Source of the DNA: Biscogniauxia marginata
Taxonomy: Eukaryota > Ascomycota > Sordariomycetes > Xylariales > Xylariaceae
Length of the DNA stretch: 64,000 nucleotides
Assembly (NCBI GenBank): GCA_022695795.1
Contig: MU404100.1
Coordinates: 1 to 64,000 of the forward strand
Direction: 5' to 3'
Part shown: piece after piece, positions 22,897-35,605 of the stretch
How positions within the stretch are numbered: position 1 is the stretch's first letter
Layout of the letters: every line of letters begins with the position of its first letter
Position numbers and translations under genes: made by a program
The notes under the pieces: model-generated
What the model was told of the DNA's origin: nothing
The model's input: only the letters and a program-made list of their open reading frames with translations
The model's database searches: none

Positions 22897-25800
22897 ATGG
22901 CTCAAACTCCGTCTTCCGCCAAGGGCAAAGAACCTGCCACCGCAACTCGGTCGATGCCTTCACAATCTTTTGCTTATCTTAGGAATAAATCGAAACGTAG
23001 ACCTCCGCTCTCACAATCTACCTTTGCCAGACCTCAGACAACGTTGAATCCATCTCGATCCGCTGGTTGTATCCCACCTCTCGAGGGACATGACCGCCGC
23101 ATAGAGCGTAGCAGCACGACTTGGACTTCTTCCAGCGCAGAGTTGAACTTGTTGTCAGAAGGCGAAGAGGTAGACGATCGCGCCGAGTTTGTATATGAGT
23201 ACAACCGACTGGCGAAGAGGGTACATATATATACACACATATGCACCTTCAGGGCAAAGTGGCAAGGTAGCTAACGTACGCATAGTATGGCATTCGACTG
23301 CTAGTGGAAGGTGACTTTTCAGACACAACTGTAAGTAAGCTTAAGTCAAGTTCAGAGGGCGCACTTATATATGGTCTTAGGAAAACACGTCCAAGTCCCT
23401 TCCTAATCGCCAGGGAAGTTGGATTTCCAGAGTTTTGCGACAAGACTCATCCGGAACGACACCGCATAGTGCAGCTATCAAACAAGATCAACGACACCCA
23501 CGACACCGACGAAGTATAAGCGATGCTACTGTCAATCTCATCCATCACCAGAAAAAGCACGGACTCCAGGATGAGGATCTCGCGGCCCTGGTCCGATTAT
23601 GTGGGAAGAGCATCTTCTACCTCCCGACAGAGTACGCTCCGTGCTCCTTGGTATTGCCAACTTGCTTCCGTGCACTCGCTCAAGCTCTAGTACAGAAAGG
23701 TCGGCAAAAAGGACTATGGCTCTAAACCGAAATAAGGACTGACATGTCCTGGCAGCGGATTCACGAGGTATATTTCGCGTGCCTGGCTCGCTTCGAGTCG
23801 TCAACGCTCTCTACGAATATTATTGCGCGGACAAGGACACTGATGATATCTCGAGCACCACTCGATGCCCAACCCTCCCCACCCACATCAAATGTGGTGT
23901 CCACGATATTGCATCTACCTTCAAGCGACTTTTAGCCGGCCTGCCAGGTGGAATACTAGGTTCTCTATCTCTATTTGATGCTTTAGTCGCCATCCACAGC
24001 CAGCTGCGTGGAGACCCGGAGCTCAACAAGACGAAAGAGACTAAACTTCGAGCTCGACTCATTGCCCTGGCTATCGGGACTGTGAAGTCCCGGTACCAGA
24101 GGGAGCTCATATGCTCAGTGTTTGGTTTGTTGTGTCTGGCCGGTCGGGCTGCAGAAAATGCACCCCGCGAAGATGAGGATGGCCGGCCACTCCCCACTGC
24201 CGACTTGATGGGATATAACGCTTTGGGAATTGTTTTCGGCCCACTCCTGATTGGCGGTCTGATCAACTCGTACAGTATGAAGGTGGCGGATCCGTCAATA
24301 GGACTGGTGCTGTTGCCTGTGACACCGCCGACGTCAAGAAAGGAGAGGAAGCACAAGAAAACGAAGTCGCAAATCGAAAATGCAGTCACATCCTTGAGCG
24401 TAGATAAAATACACATCGCAAACAGCATCACTGAGATGCTCATCACACATTGGAGAGAAGTGGTCCGTCATATGCGGAGCTTGGGCTCACTAAAGACAAA
24501 ACGCGACGGTGGAAAAATCGAACACCGGGTGAATAGGGGGGACACGGTAAGATCATCAGCCTCTGATTCATTTCCTCTGGGAACCCCTCCAGACTGGAAT
24601 AACTCTCAACCTTCTCATAGAGGTAAGGATACAACACTTTCTCCCCGGAGTGCTAGTCCAGCGCCAACTCCTAGTAAGTTACCTGGTTCCTCAATCAAAG
24701 TCCCGGGATGTTGACGATTCACTAGAAATTGAACATTCGAAGTCTTGGGGAGCATTTGAGGATCAACCCGAATCATTGTCTATCAACCGACAACGGTCTA
24801 GACGGTCCAGCTCAGACTCGCCATACAATATGCTGGCGAGAGCATCAAAAAGATTATTGTCACCAACGGTCGAGGAAAGTCCATCAAACAATCGTGTTGC
24901 GGATGATTCGAGACAGAAATCTCAGGCCATTTCGTTTACCCCGGCACATTGTCTTCTAGGTAAAGGTGAGACGATCCATGCGACACAGGCTTCTTTACGT
25001 AGCCCCCAGATCGTTTCAGCAAACCAGAATAACCTGCCAGCAACGAATGAAGAGGGAGCTATCATGGATTTCGAGGCCGATGCCTCGAAGAGCCATCACC
25101 CCAAGAGAGTTGGAGAATGGAAAGAGATTCGACCAAGTATCCGGGACTCAAAGGAATCATCCCTAGTTGAGGTTAACGCCAATTCTCAGAGAGAGGGAAA
25201 ACAACCCACTCCGACCAAGAATGGAAAACAGGAATTAAGGAAATCAAGCCCAGATCTTGATTATAATGCTGCTCGACTTATTCGTTCCGAGGATGCCTTT
25301 GCCGGGAGGGCACCCTTGAGATATGATCGAGATCAAGAATCAAATCGATCGATTACAGCTTCGCATTTAGTGCAGAGGAGAAGCGTTGACGAAACCCCTC
25401 GACACAACAGGCATCTTTTTGATAAAAAGGACAATTCTTACCCGAGTATCTATGAAACGGCCTCAGAATCACACGGACAAACCCCGCCAGAGAATCTACT
25501 ACATGGGGGTCCTTCCTTCCACCCTTATCTCGAGGAGTTTCCGAGTTATCATGATTCAGGCCTCGAAATTGACAACAGAAAACTATCGCCGTCATTCTTA
25601 GAGCTTACTCAGGAGAATACTGATGGGGTTGAGAAAGGCCAATCTTTAATTCTCCATGGTGAAAATCCTCCAAAGGAGACATTTAAACCTAAGAAACCAC
25701 CGTCTCCAAGTATCTGGTACTCCAACAAACTTGACAGAGGCTACTTTGATGCCGCAACGCAGAGACAAGATTCTGTGGAGAAGTGGAAGGCCTTCGCTAG

Positions 25801-27412
25801 AGCTAGAGCCAGCACAGAAGCTTTGGCAAAGTCTGCAAAGGAAAGGCGTATGACGCGTAATACAGGATATGGATTATCTCGCCAAAGTCGGGAGACGCTT
25901 CCTGCTTTAGACAAGAAGTTGATGACGCCAGAATGGAGGCCCCAACCGGTCGAGAAGCAGGATGAAGAGAAGCAAAAGCCACTCCCCCTTTCGCCTGAAA
26001 GAAAAAGTATGTTTGAAGGATCACCACAAACTTCCGACACAAAAGGGAACGGTTCCCCGTGCAAAGCAAATACGTCCTCGCGGATAGACATCAGCAGGCC
26101 TTTGTCATACCGCTCTACTTCGAGACCGGTTGGTGGCGCTGTAAAGGCCATGGCAGCTCTGTTTGACAACAATGTAAAGGACTCGCCAGCTGGACCAGAA
26201 GCATTACTCACAGGGACAACCCTGAGTAACCGAAGGGGATCCACGAGTGGCATTCCATCACAATCTTTCAAAAACAGCTCCCTGACAAAATATCCTCCTA
26301 GGCCAACGGTGACGCCTACAGCCAACACGCCGATCAGGGCCTTTGATCGCACTAAACGTGCAAATAATTCAAGCGAGAGGTCAACGGCGACGAGGGAGCC
26401 TGACGTCATGGTTAACCGCAGCCATCTGCGGCATAAATACTCCCGGTCGGCGATTGAGACACCAACGAAATTTCCATATGTCTCTTTACGGCCTACAGGC
26501 CCATTCACTGCTGCAAGGAAGGTACCACAAGCGTCGCCGGCCAAGATGGTTTACCAACGCGACCGAGAACTGAGTCGACCACCGAGTCTGGGGACGATGG
26601 TTCCTCACAGTGAAGCACCTCCAGTCGCACAACACATGAACTTGCCTCGTCCGAGTCCAAGTCCGGATACGTCCCCGCGCGCCCAGAACGTGAGTTATGG
26701 GTATCTTACTCCGCATAGGGGAAGCCCACGACAATTGCCAACCGAAAGCCCGCGATCTCCAAATGCCAACTCCCTTCTTTATGCGCAAATCCGTCATCTC
26801 CAAAGGCACTCGCAGGCAAAGGACGAAGAACTACTTCAGCTACGGCGGCAGTTAGAAACCCGCGAGAACCTAGATATTGGCACAATAAGCGAAGAGCTGA
26901 GGAAGGCGAAGCGGGAATGTAAGATGTGGCGGGAGAGGGCCGAAGCAGCAGAGAAACGCGTTGCCGTTCTTGAGCGCTTCACGGCTCAGATCCGCGGACG
27001 AAGGGAAACTGAGCATGTTGAAGGATCCCCGAGCCGCCGAAAAGAGCATGATCACAATCACCACGGCCTTGGGGTTCTTGATAACAACTCGTCATCTTCG
27101 TACTCGGAACATACCGAGAACCAGGAGGTGCTGAAGAATCGCATACGAGGTAGCTTCAAGGAGAATACGATGAGGATGGGAGGGGACGGGACCGGGACCG
27201 GGACCGGGACCGGCATGGGGCGAGAGGAGGACGACGAAGAGGTCTTTGGGAGCCCCGGGTATTGGAGGAAAAGTATGCCCTGCAACAGCGGCGGCAGAAG
27301 GAGAAGAAGAAGAAGTGCCGAGTTGTGGGATGCTACTGCTGACGAGTTTTTGGACCTCGAAGGGGATACGAATACGCGACGAAATTGGGGCGCATTGGAA
27401 GGTTTCGAGTAA
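22897..27412 (+). CDS. RhoGAP-domain protein with long disordered tail and coiled coil
   Basis: A predicted GTPase-activating protein for Rho-family GTPases (polarity, cytoskeleton). Five exons: 22897-23220, 23286-23330, 23381-23699, 23756-24673 and 24726-27412, giving 1,430 residues. The RhoGAP domain covers roughly 200-440. SRGIFRVPGSLR carries the arginine finger (about Arg237), and MGYNALGIVFGPLL is the conserved late helix. Residues of about 520-1210 are Ser/Pro/Arg/Lys-rich and probably disordered. Residues of about 1215-1292 form a heptad-rich coiled coil (for example LRRQLETREN, AAEKRVAVLER). A GT repeat, GTGTGTGTGMG, follows, then a basic RRRRRR run near the C-terminus. The last intron has an equally good 52-nt competitor (24623-24674) that shares one base with it; see the findings. 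The substrate GTPase cannot be inferred. Confidence 0.85.
27187..27213. repeat. GGGACC hexamer repeat inside the RhoGAP coding region
   Basis: Four GGGACC units followed by a partial unit, encoding alternating Gly-Thr. It is in frame and its length is a multiple of three per unit, so copy number can vary without breaking the gene. Confidence 0.85.
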
Positions 27413-30143
27413 TAATGAACTTTGCTTAAGGGGTGTTGAAACAAGTTTCAAGTAAATGAACTTATACCTAAGGCTAGCTAGCTACCTACCTACCTACCTA
27501 GGTAGCTATTAGGGCTTGAGTTATCGATATAGATGGGATAGATTAGAACCTTCCGTAACGTTATTATATCGGGCTTGGGAAAGGGGAAAAAAGAAGGAAA
27601 GGAGGAAGAAGAATTTGTGAATTGAGGGTTGTGGTGTGGTTAATCGCATAGCATAGCGTAGCATGGCATGGCATGGCATGGCATAGCTCTCTGGGGTACG
27701 AAACTTGAGTAGGTTGGTTGGCAAGTAGACATTCAATTAGATAGACTCAGGTAGATAATAGGAAAGTCTGTTGATGAAATTTGGTTACTAGATATGTAAT
27801 TGCTGACCAGGTGGCTCCTTAGCTTAAGGGGTTACGGCCGGTAACATATAAAGTATGATGACAATGGAGAGCCTCGCGGATAGTTACCTGCTATAGTAAG
27901 CCATAGTTGAGAAACGTCGGTGTAGTAGGTCTGTGTGTAGTGTATGTACAGTACTCGTTATACAAGAATTGTTTAGGGTCCCATTAATATAAGTCTCGAT
28001 ACCAAATATTTCCTATGAAACTTCGATTTTGAGTTGCTTGATGTAAAATAATTGTTTTAAATTTATACATTAACTTTGAGAACTCTTGGTGAAAATTAGT
28101 ACACACCTATTTCCTGTAACAACCCACAGTGGGAACTAACATTGTTTCAACGGTTGACCTGTATATACTACTATAAGTAAATGAGATTTTCTTTCTTTAA
28201 GGAAAATTGTTCAGCCCTACGGCGTGCGACTTGCATATTCATTTCCGCATTTTCCCGCACTTAAATAACGTCAAGGTTGGTTATACCTCGTCTTCTCTTC
28301 CTTCATAATGCGGAGATAGAACAGCATGAATAAATTAGGCTGGGGAATTTTCCAGGTTTGTTATTCGTTCGTTCGCAGGTAGTAATTAATGAGCAGATAT
28401 CTTACAACCACTATACGGAATACATACGTAAAGTAAGCCATACACGCGCGAATGCACGGTGTGATGTTTAATTGGCTGGGGGCTGACAGTTGTCGAGTGA
28501 GACCTCGAGTGAGACCTCGACATGCATATGCATGCTTCTTTCAAGAGGAGGTAGGGCTACATATACAACTAGCCGCCGAATCACCGTCACATGTTTTAGT
28601 CAGATGCGGCTGCATGTAACCTTACGTAGGCAACCGGGCCAGGGTCTACGTTATCCTAAACGTATGAGAATTAACGCTCTTGAATGGTGCGGCCGTAATA
28701 TCTTTACCGGCTTATACGAAGTACCTAACTACCTGTGCAACCAATGCCGCCAGTAAGCCATATCACTACATATTCGAACAGATAGGCTTTACCGATGCCG
28801 ATCATAGGTCTGAGAACGCAGTCTAGACCGTCCCCCTGCCCACGAAGCACGGACATGTCGATGCGACTATAATAAATAAGGTTGGTCATCAAAGCTCTCC
28901 GCTATGTAATACTAAGTTCCCATCCATGGAAAGCCGAACTGGATCTACAGCAAGGATGACGCATCCCGCGGTGTCCGCGCGGAATTTAAAAAATAAAAAT
29001 AAAAAAGAGCGCGGAACTGGCAAGTTCCATACGCGTATTCCATACCCGTACATGACACGCTAACCTGAGATGACTACCTAACCTACATATGTATCTGAAA
29101 TATAGGTACGGAACTAGTTAAGGGATATTCCGTATATGTAGATCTAAACCAGGGGCGTAACATGCTTAAATATGATGTGGGGGTTCTCCTCCTGCCTGCA
29201 TAGTCATTTTCCCCTTTGGCTGGTAAAGGAAAAAGAAAAGAAGGGCTAGGCCTATCGTTATTGTTGCTACCTGCGCACTCGTAAGCCTGGTAGGTAAGGC
29301 AGGTTAGGTAGGCGGGACGTAGTCAGTAAGGATCATCACGCTCATGCATGCATGCATATCAGATCACAAGAAAAGAAAAGAAAAAAAACCCTCTCAGTCA
29401 GCAACAGCAAATAATATCACACACATATGTAGCATATATGTATATACCTCGGTATATAGGCAGGAGGAAGAAATGAAACCTGGTTAAGCTCCTCCTCCCC
29501 CCAGCCTAAGAAGGTAAGTCCTACGAAAGTTCCCGACAGGGATAGTAGGGAAGTGCGCAGGTAAAGTTAGAGAATGTGTATGTTTGGTTGGCCTGTGCCC
29601 ATATCTCTTACCCCCTTTGCTAGGTATATTCCGCTGTTCATCGTCGTATTCCGCACTTTCCACTATCTCCCACTCTTCCACTCTACTCTTTTTCTCTTTC
29701 TCTCTCTCTCCCTTACTCTTCTCCTGCCTTAGCTAAGTACCTAGGGTATCTACTACCCAGCAAAGGGGACTTAATTACTTACCCAAGGTCTTCTCCTTCC
29801 CCTTTTCTGTTCCTTCTTAATGCTCCTCGGAATCGGCTACGGTAGGCTGGGATATTTCACGTCTTCGACATGCCGAACCTCACCTAGCAGAACCCCTTTC
29901 GTCTTCTTGTAGGTCGTACATAGAACATCATTCTACTACTCACCCCTACCGGCCGAATGCCCCCCTACTCTATCCGACTTGTGTCTCTTTCTTACTAAAA
30001 CCGCTCTTGTGTTTCCGTCTCGGCATACCCGTGACACGAAGACGAAAAGAAAAGGAAATCTAAACAGAGCACTACGGAAACAGAAACGAGGAAGCAGGGA
30101 AACTAGAGGAGATATTTAAGTAACAAAAAAAAAAGAACCTGAA
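27413..30143. other. Gene-free 2.7 kb
   Basis: No supportable gene. It holds a long CCTA tract with its palindromic partner (about 27,481-27,506), GGCAT pentamers at about 27,661-27,685 and a tandem 12-base duplication (GAGTGAGACCTC) at about 28,495-28,518. The last kilobase is the promoter region of the monooxygenase gene, with CT-rich patches near 29,690-29,730. Confidence 0.55.
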
Positions 30144-32109
30144 ATGCACATACTCATCGTCGGCGCCGGCCTCGGCGGCCTCAGCGCGGGACTATGCTTC
30201 GCGCGGCGGGGCCACGCCGTCGAGCTCCTCGAGCAGCGGGACACCCTGACGCCCGCGGGCGGCGGCCTGCACATCCGGCCCCCGGCGTCGCGCATCCTGC
30301 ACGCGTGGGGCCTGCGGCCGGACCTCGAGCGCATCGGCGAGGACACGGCGGCGGCCGTGTACCGCAGCCGTAAGCTAATTTTTCGAGTTTTTATTTTTTA
30401 ATTGCCCCCCTTATAAGCCTTATCTCATAAAGTAAAACATACCTTTATTCTGGCCTGTTTGTTGCATGAGGTTTTTTTTTTTTTTGCTCCCAAGACATGT
30501 TTCACGGGGTTTTAAAAAAAAAACACAGGTCCGAATATAGCAATTAATACTGACTGGTTCCTTTTTTTCTGCAGTGCGGACGGGCCGCGTCGCCACGCGC
30601 TCCATCGCCGCCGACGCCGCCGAGGACCCGGACTGGGGCGCGCAGCGGAGCGACGTCGTCGCCGTGCTGTACCGCAGGGCACGGGAGGCCGGCGTCAGGT
30701 TCGGGTTCGGGACTACGGTCACGGCGGTTGCGGACGAGGGCAAGAAGGCGAAGGCGACGGCGACGGCGGTGCTGGCGGGCGGCGGCGAGACTCGCGAAGT
30801 ACAGGCCGATCTGATCCTGGTCGCCGACGGCATCCGCTCGCGCCTGCGCCCGCAGGTCCTGCGCGACCTGCCCGGCGGGCCGTGGGACCCCGTCGCGAGC
30901 GACTTGACGCTGTACGGCGTGGAGCTGGAGCTAGACACGGAGCTTCCTCTCCCGGACGACGCTGCCGCTGCCGCTGCCTTGCGCCCGCTCTCGGACCAGG
31001 GGGCCGCCTACCTGAACGTGTACCTCGGCCGCGACCGCTGGGTCGTCGCCCGCTACTACGCCAAGCTCCGGCGGCAGGGCCTGCTGTTCGGCGTGCGCGG
31101 CGAGACGGACCAGGCGGGCATGTGGGACGAGAGGGGGGACCTCGGCTTCGTGCGCGCGCGCTTCGCCGACGCGTGCCCGGAGCTCCGGGCCGCGCTCGGA
31201 GCCGCGACGGCGTGCGACCGCTGGAAGCTGGCGGAGATGCCGGAGCTGCCGCGGTGGACGAGCGAGGGCGGGAGGGTCCTGCTGCTTGGGGATTCTGGTG
31301 AGTTGGGTAGTTTTTCTTTCCCTCTCCCCCCCTTTTTTTTGAGAGAGAATTTTTTTTTCTCGCGCTCGCTCTCCTGTAAAGCCCTCCCCTTTTTGTTGTT
31401 GGGTTGTTGTGATGCTACCTATCTAAGTTGATAGGCTATGATGCTCTGATTGACGTGCTGACAATGAGACAAAAACTGGCTGTGAAAAAATGGATTAGCT
31501 CACGCCATGCACCCAAACGCCGCGCAGGGGTTTTCGCAGATCGTCGAGGACATCGGCGTCCTCGAGTACCTCGTCTCGCAGAGTAGCCCGGAATCGGCAT
31601 CGGCATCGGACTCGGAATCGGACTCGGTTTCTGCCAGGGTGCCCCGCATCACGTCCGTGTGGGAGGAGATCCGGAAGCCCCGGGTTCGGCGAATCCAGGA
31701 CTGGGCGCGGTTTAATAGCGCCTTGTTCATCGGCGGGACGGCCGTGGCGGCAGCTGAGGCGAGCAAGTCGAAAAAGACGAATGAGAAAGGCAGTTCGGAT
31801 GATGATGATGAAGAGGAGGAGGATGGTAGAGAAATCAGCGGTGGCGGTGGTGGGTGGCAGGTGCGCTCGCTCAAGCATAAGGCCCCCGACATGAACGCAG
31901 ATTTCAACAGTTCGGCTTTCCTCAAGTGGGCGCAGAGCTACGATGCTGTTGGCGAGGTATGTCTGTTCGTTTGGTAGATGGAGTTTCTTTTTTTTTTTCC
32001 CCTGCTTTCCCCTTTTTTGTTTTTCTGTCTTCTTCTTCAAAGCCTTTAGCTAACGTTGACGTGTGTTAAGGCACAAAAGTATCTGCAAAGCAGAAAACCG
32101 AGACTTTAA
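30144..32109 (+). CDS. FAD-dependent aromatic-ring monooxygenase (salicylate hydroxylase-like)
   Basis: A predicted class A flavoprotein monooxygenase using FAD and NAD(P)H to hydroxylate a small, probably aromatic, substrate. Four exons: 30144-30369, 30575-31297, 31499-31956 and 32071-32109; 481 residues. The Rossmann motif GAGLGG is at 7-12. VADGIRSR (158-165) is the DG motif, and LLLGDSAHAMHPNAAQG, across the second junction, is the FAD-ribityl GD motif (Gly314-Asp315). The start is three codons before the dinucleotide-binding strand, as usual. Exons 1 and 2 are extremely GC-rich. Two low-complexity segments interrupt the C-terminal part: Ser/Asp-rich at about 345-362 and Asp/Glu then Gly-rich at about 406-435. 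The final exon is only 39 nt, encoding a basic end. No partner pathway gene is adjacent, so the substrate is unknown. Confidence 0.85.
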
Positions 32110-33788
32110 AAACGCCAATGAACTATTAAGGACTTGCCGCAAGGTCAGTATGTACAAATGTATAGCGAGTATTGATTCAACTTCATAAAAAGGCTTATAA
32201 GTAATTAATTAGTCGAGTACCTAAACGAACATTAATTAAAGTTGCGAATAGGGGTTATGTTCAGTTACTCAAGAGAAGAAAAGGGGGGAGGCAGAAAAAC
32301 CCAAAATGAATAATAGTCAACATGGTTGTGCATGGAAGGTAAGAAGAAGCGTAATCGTGAAAAGGCACCGAAGTGTAAGAGTTGAAGTTACAAAACAAGT
32401 CGCCAACGTAACCCAAACATCGTGCCGCTTTGAATCGGCCTATGGCTTGAGACTTCGTCGAAAACCTACTTTTTAAATCATTTCACATTATATTGATAGG
32501 TTGTATTAGTAGACCAATGTGTGAAAAGAATATGATTTTTCCGCCCTAAGAGTTGAAACTACTAGCGATATAAGACTTATAAGCTTTTATATAGAGAGTT
32601 ACTAGAGATGTACTTAAAAGGTAGGTACCAACATTAAGTAGGTAGATTCGTAGCTACTCTCCGTCAGGTTCTATTAATGCCTCGTTTAATAATGAGATGT
32701 TTTGTAACTAGTATGTTTTATATCTTAACAAAGCACAAAGGTCGGCCTTCTTGATATTAAGCTGGGTCATTCATTCGTTGTTACGTGTCGTGCCTTAAAC
32801 CAAATCAAGTATCTTAAGGAGGGGGGCTCCAAGATAAATCTTAGTATCAGTGCAAGACATCGAAACGAAACAATAGCCCGCTTGCTTGAAGGAGTAAGTA
32901 GCACATGTAGGACTACCTCCCTGGCTATCCGCTCGAGCGAGAGAAAGAACTAGACGGGGACTGCAGCCATGAGGGGATTTCGTACAACTTGCCCGATCTA
33001 GGTGGATATATGTAAAGTCTGATATACCTGACGAGGTGATATCGGGAATACACCTCACTCTGCATATTATACTACAGTAAGCAACATGTGTTGGAGAGCC
33101 TGGTCGCGTCCATCTAGGTGAAGACGAAGATAGGGATCAGATAGGATCCGTTCTCACAAGTGTACCGAGGTATGTTAAGTACTAATCAAGGTAGGTAACA
33201 TTCACCATATAAGTAGGATTGGAAACTGCTTAGGTAGTGAGCAAGAAAATGTATTATAGAAATATACTTGAATACAACTTCATTGATAATTGTAATAAAC
33301 TGTAATATGTATATCTGGAGTATTTAAAGAAGTACAGATTACCGTAGATGGTGCCTGGATGTACTTGATTGATAAGGCTGCCACGGTGGTGGCGCTAATC
33401 CCAGGCGGGGATAGCTCCTCAGAGCCTAATCTATGGCCTAGAAGTTATGGGGTCGGGGGGTCGCGATACCCCGGATTGTCGGGTCACATCCATTCAAGGG
33501 TCTCTCTTGTCTTTTCCATAACCGTAACCTTCTTCCCTCCTATCTCAGATCCCCGTCCCAACTTCGCATTCTATCATCAACACCCGCCTTCGCTACTTGC
33601 TGCTGCAACACAACATCATACTTTACACGTCCAGGATTATGGTAGTCTGCTGACTGGATAATGCATGGTCGAAGATGAATCATAGCGTGCGGCGCATTTC
33701 GCTACACCGTTGCTGTGCTTATACATCATCATCCTGAAGTCGGTTTTCTAGAGGCGACATCTGATCGACCTCGCCCAGCCTCTAGACC
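32110..33788. other. Gene-free AT-rich stretch
   Basis: The 3' flank of the monooxygenase gene and the promoter of the phosphatase gene. Strongly AT-rich around 32,450-32,760 and 33,230-33,330. No gene or clear repeat seen. Confidence 0.55.
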
Positions 33789-35605
33789 ATGACGCGACGA
33801 ATAGTGAGTAGCAACACGCCGTATATGTGTGTCTCGTGAAGCTGACACCATTCCGACAAGGTGCGCACCATTTCCCAGCTTGCCGCCGCGGCCCTTTTCG
33901 CATTCCTCGTCATATTCTTCCTCGACCGCAACTTTCGCTTACTGCCCAATGCCGTCCACGAGTACATGCCCCAGCACCACCATGGGCTCGTCATCACCGA
34001 TGTAACGATAACCATATGCTCCTCCGTGAATATCTTCTCCTCCTGCAAGCTAGATCCCGAGACGTGGCACCGAATCGACAAAGACCTCTACTTGGACAAG
34101 TCATGGATGTACCACGCCTACGTCCACGTCCGACGAAAGAAGGAGGGGGAGCTCGCCACCGATGACAAGGTTGTTGTGGATATCGCAGTCGGTCGATTAG
34201 ACCCCGCCACCACCATCAAGGGCGAGGCCGACGCTAGATGGGAGTCGAGACCGGCGGGTTTATGGATACACCGGTCTGCCAAGCCACACGCGAGCGATTC
34301 AAAGAACGCTATTACCGCCGTTGACGTGCTGTTTGGCGACGACGCCGTGGAGGCTCGTGACGGGTGGCAAGTCCAGGGTACACCGCTCCTGCTCGATGCC
34401 GACCCCGAAGTACCCGTCGCCCACATCACCATCCGTCGAGGCAGCTACGAGGAACCCCAGAAGCACCAGCCCCGGGTCAAAGACAACGGCAGGTTTAAGA
34501 TCATGCAGCTAGCAGACCTACACTTGAGCACGGGCGTAGGTCATTGCCGAGATGCCGTGCCGGACGAATATGAGGGCGGTCCCTGTATGGCTGATCCGAG
34601 GACTCTTGACTTCGTCTCGAGGCTACTCGAAGACGAGAAGCCAGACTTTGTCGTCCTTAGTGGCGATCAGGTGAACGGCGATTCTGCACCTGACGCGCAA
34701 TCGGTAGGCTTTGTCAAGGGTCTTTAGAGCTGTCGTGTGATATACTAATGCTTGTAGGCCATTTTTAAATACGCTCATCTACTCATTAAACACAAGATTC
34801 CGTATGTATCTATCTTTGGTAACCACGACGATGAGGGTGCACTGCCGAGAGCTGGGCAGATGGCACTCATCGAACAGTTACCATACTCGCTATCTGCCGC
34901 CGGGCCAGACGACATCGACGGGGTTGGAAACTACTACGTCGAGGTGCTTGCCCCGGGCAATTCCAAACACTCGGCGCTAACGTTATACCTGCTTGACTCG
35001 CATTCATACTCGCCAGATGAGCGGCAATTCAGCGGCTACGACTGGATCAAGAAGAACCAAATCGAGTGGTTCAAGCAGACTGCGAACGGCCTAAAAAAGA
35101 AACATAAAGAGTATACCCATATTCATATGGACCTTGCATTTATCCATATACCCCTTCCGGAGTACAGAAACGCAGGCTCTCAGTATATAGGTGAATGGAG
35201 AGAGGGTGTAACAGCCCCCAAGCTCAACACCGGATTCCACGATGCTCTGGTCGAACAGGGCGTTGTGCTGGTCAGCTGCGGACAGTAGGTATTCAATGCT
35301 TCCATTGACTTAAAGCACTAGCTAACCCGATTTCTAGCGATCATGCCAACGAGTATTGTATGTTGTCTACCGACGCGGAAAAGAAGAGACCTCAGCTATG
35401 GATGTGTTACGGTGGCGGTGCAGGCTTCGGAGGGTATGGTGGTTATGGTGGTTTCGTCCGGCGAGTGCGGTTCTTCGATATTGACCTGACCTCGGCGCGT
35501 ATTACAACCTACAAGCGGCTCGAATACGGCGACACGAAGAAGCGCGTTGACGAACAGATCATTGTCGATGGGGGAAATGTCATGCCCGCTATGGAAGGTG
35601 CCTAG
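33789..35605 (+). CDS. DCR2: DCR2-type calcineurin-like phosphoesterase, membrane-anchored
   Basis: A metallophosphatase of the yeast Dcr2/Sia1 group; yeast Dcr2 dephosphorylates Sic1 and Ire1. Four exons: 33789-33803, 33861-34703, 34758-35284 and 35338-35605; 550 residues. The first exon is only 15 nt (MTRRI), placed because the ATG, GTGAGT donor and phase-0 join rebuild the basic start VRTISQLA seen before the membrane segment (about 8-25). Metal-binding motifs are in order: ADLHLS (Asp224, His226), SGDQVNGD (Asp274), GNHDDE (Asn308, His309) and CGHDHANEY (His462, His464). IHIPLPEY is also conserved. A Gly/Tyr-rich GGYGGYGG loop precedes the C-terminal strand. Orientation is likely signal-anchored with a luminal catalytic domain; that is an inference. 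Confidence 0.9.

Noticed and set aside
25741..26544. 267-codon minus-strand frame
   Set aside because: Antisense to the RhoGAP gene's last exon; no domain.
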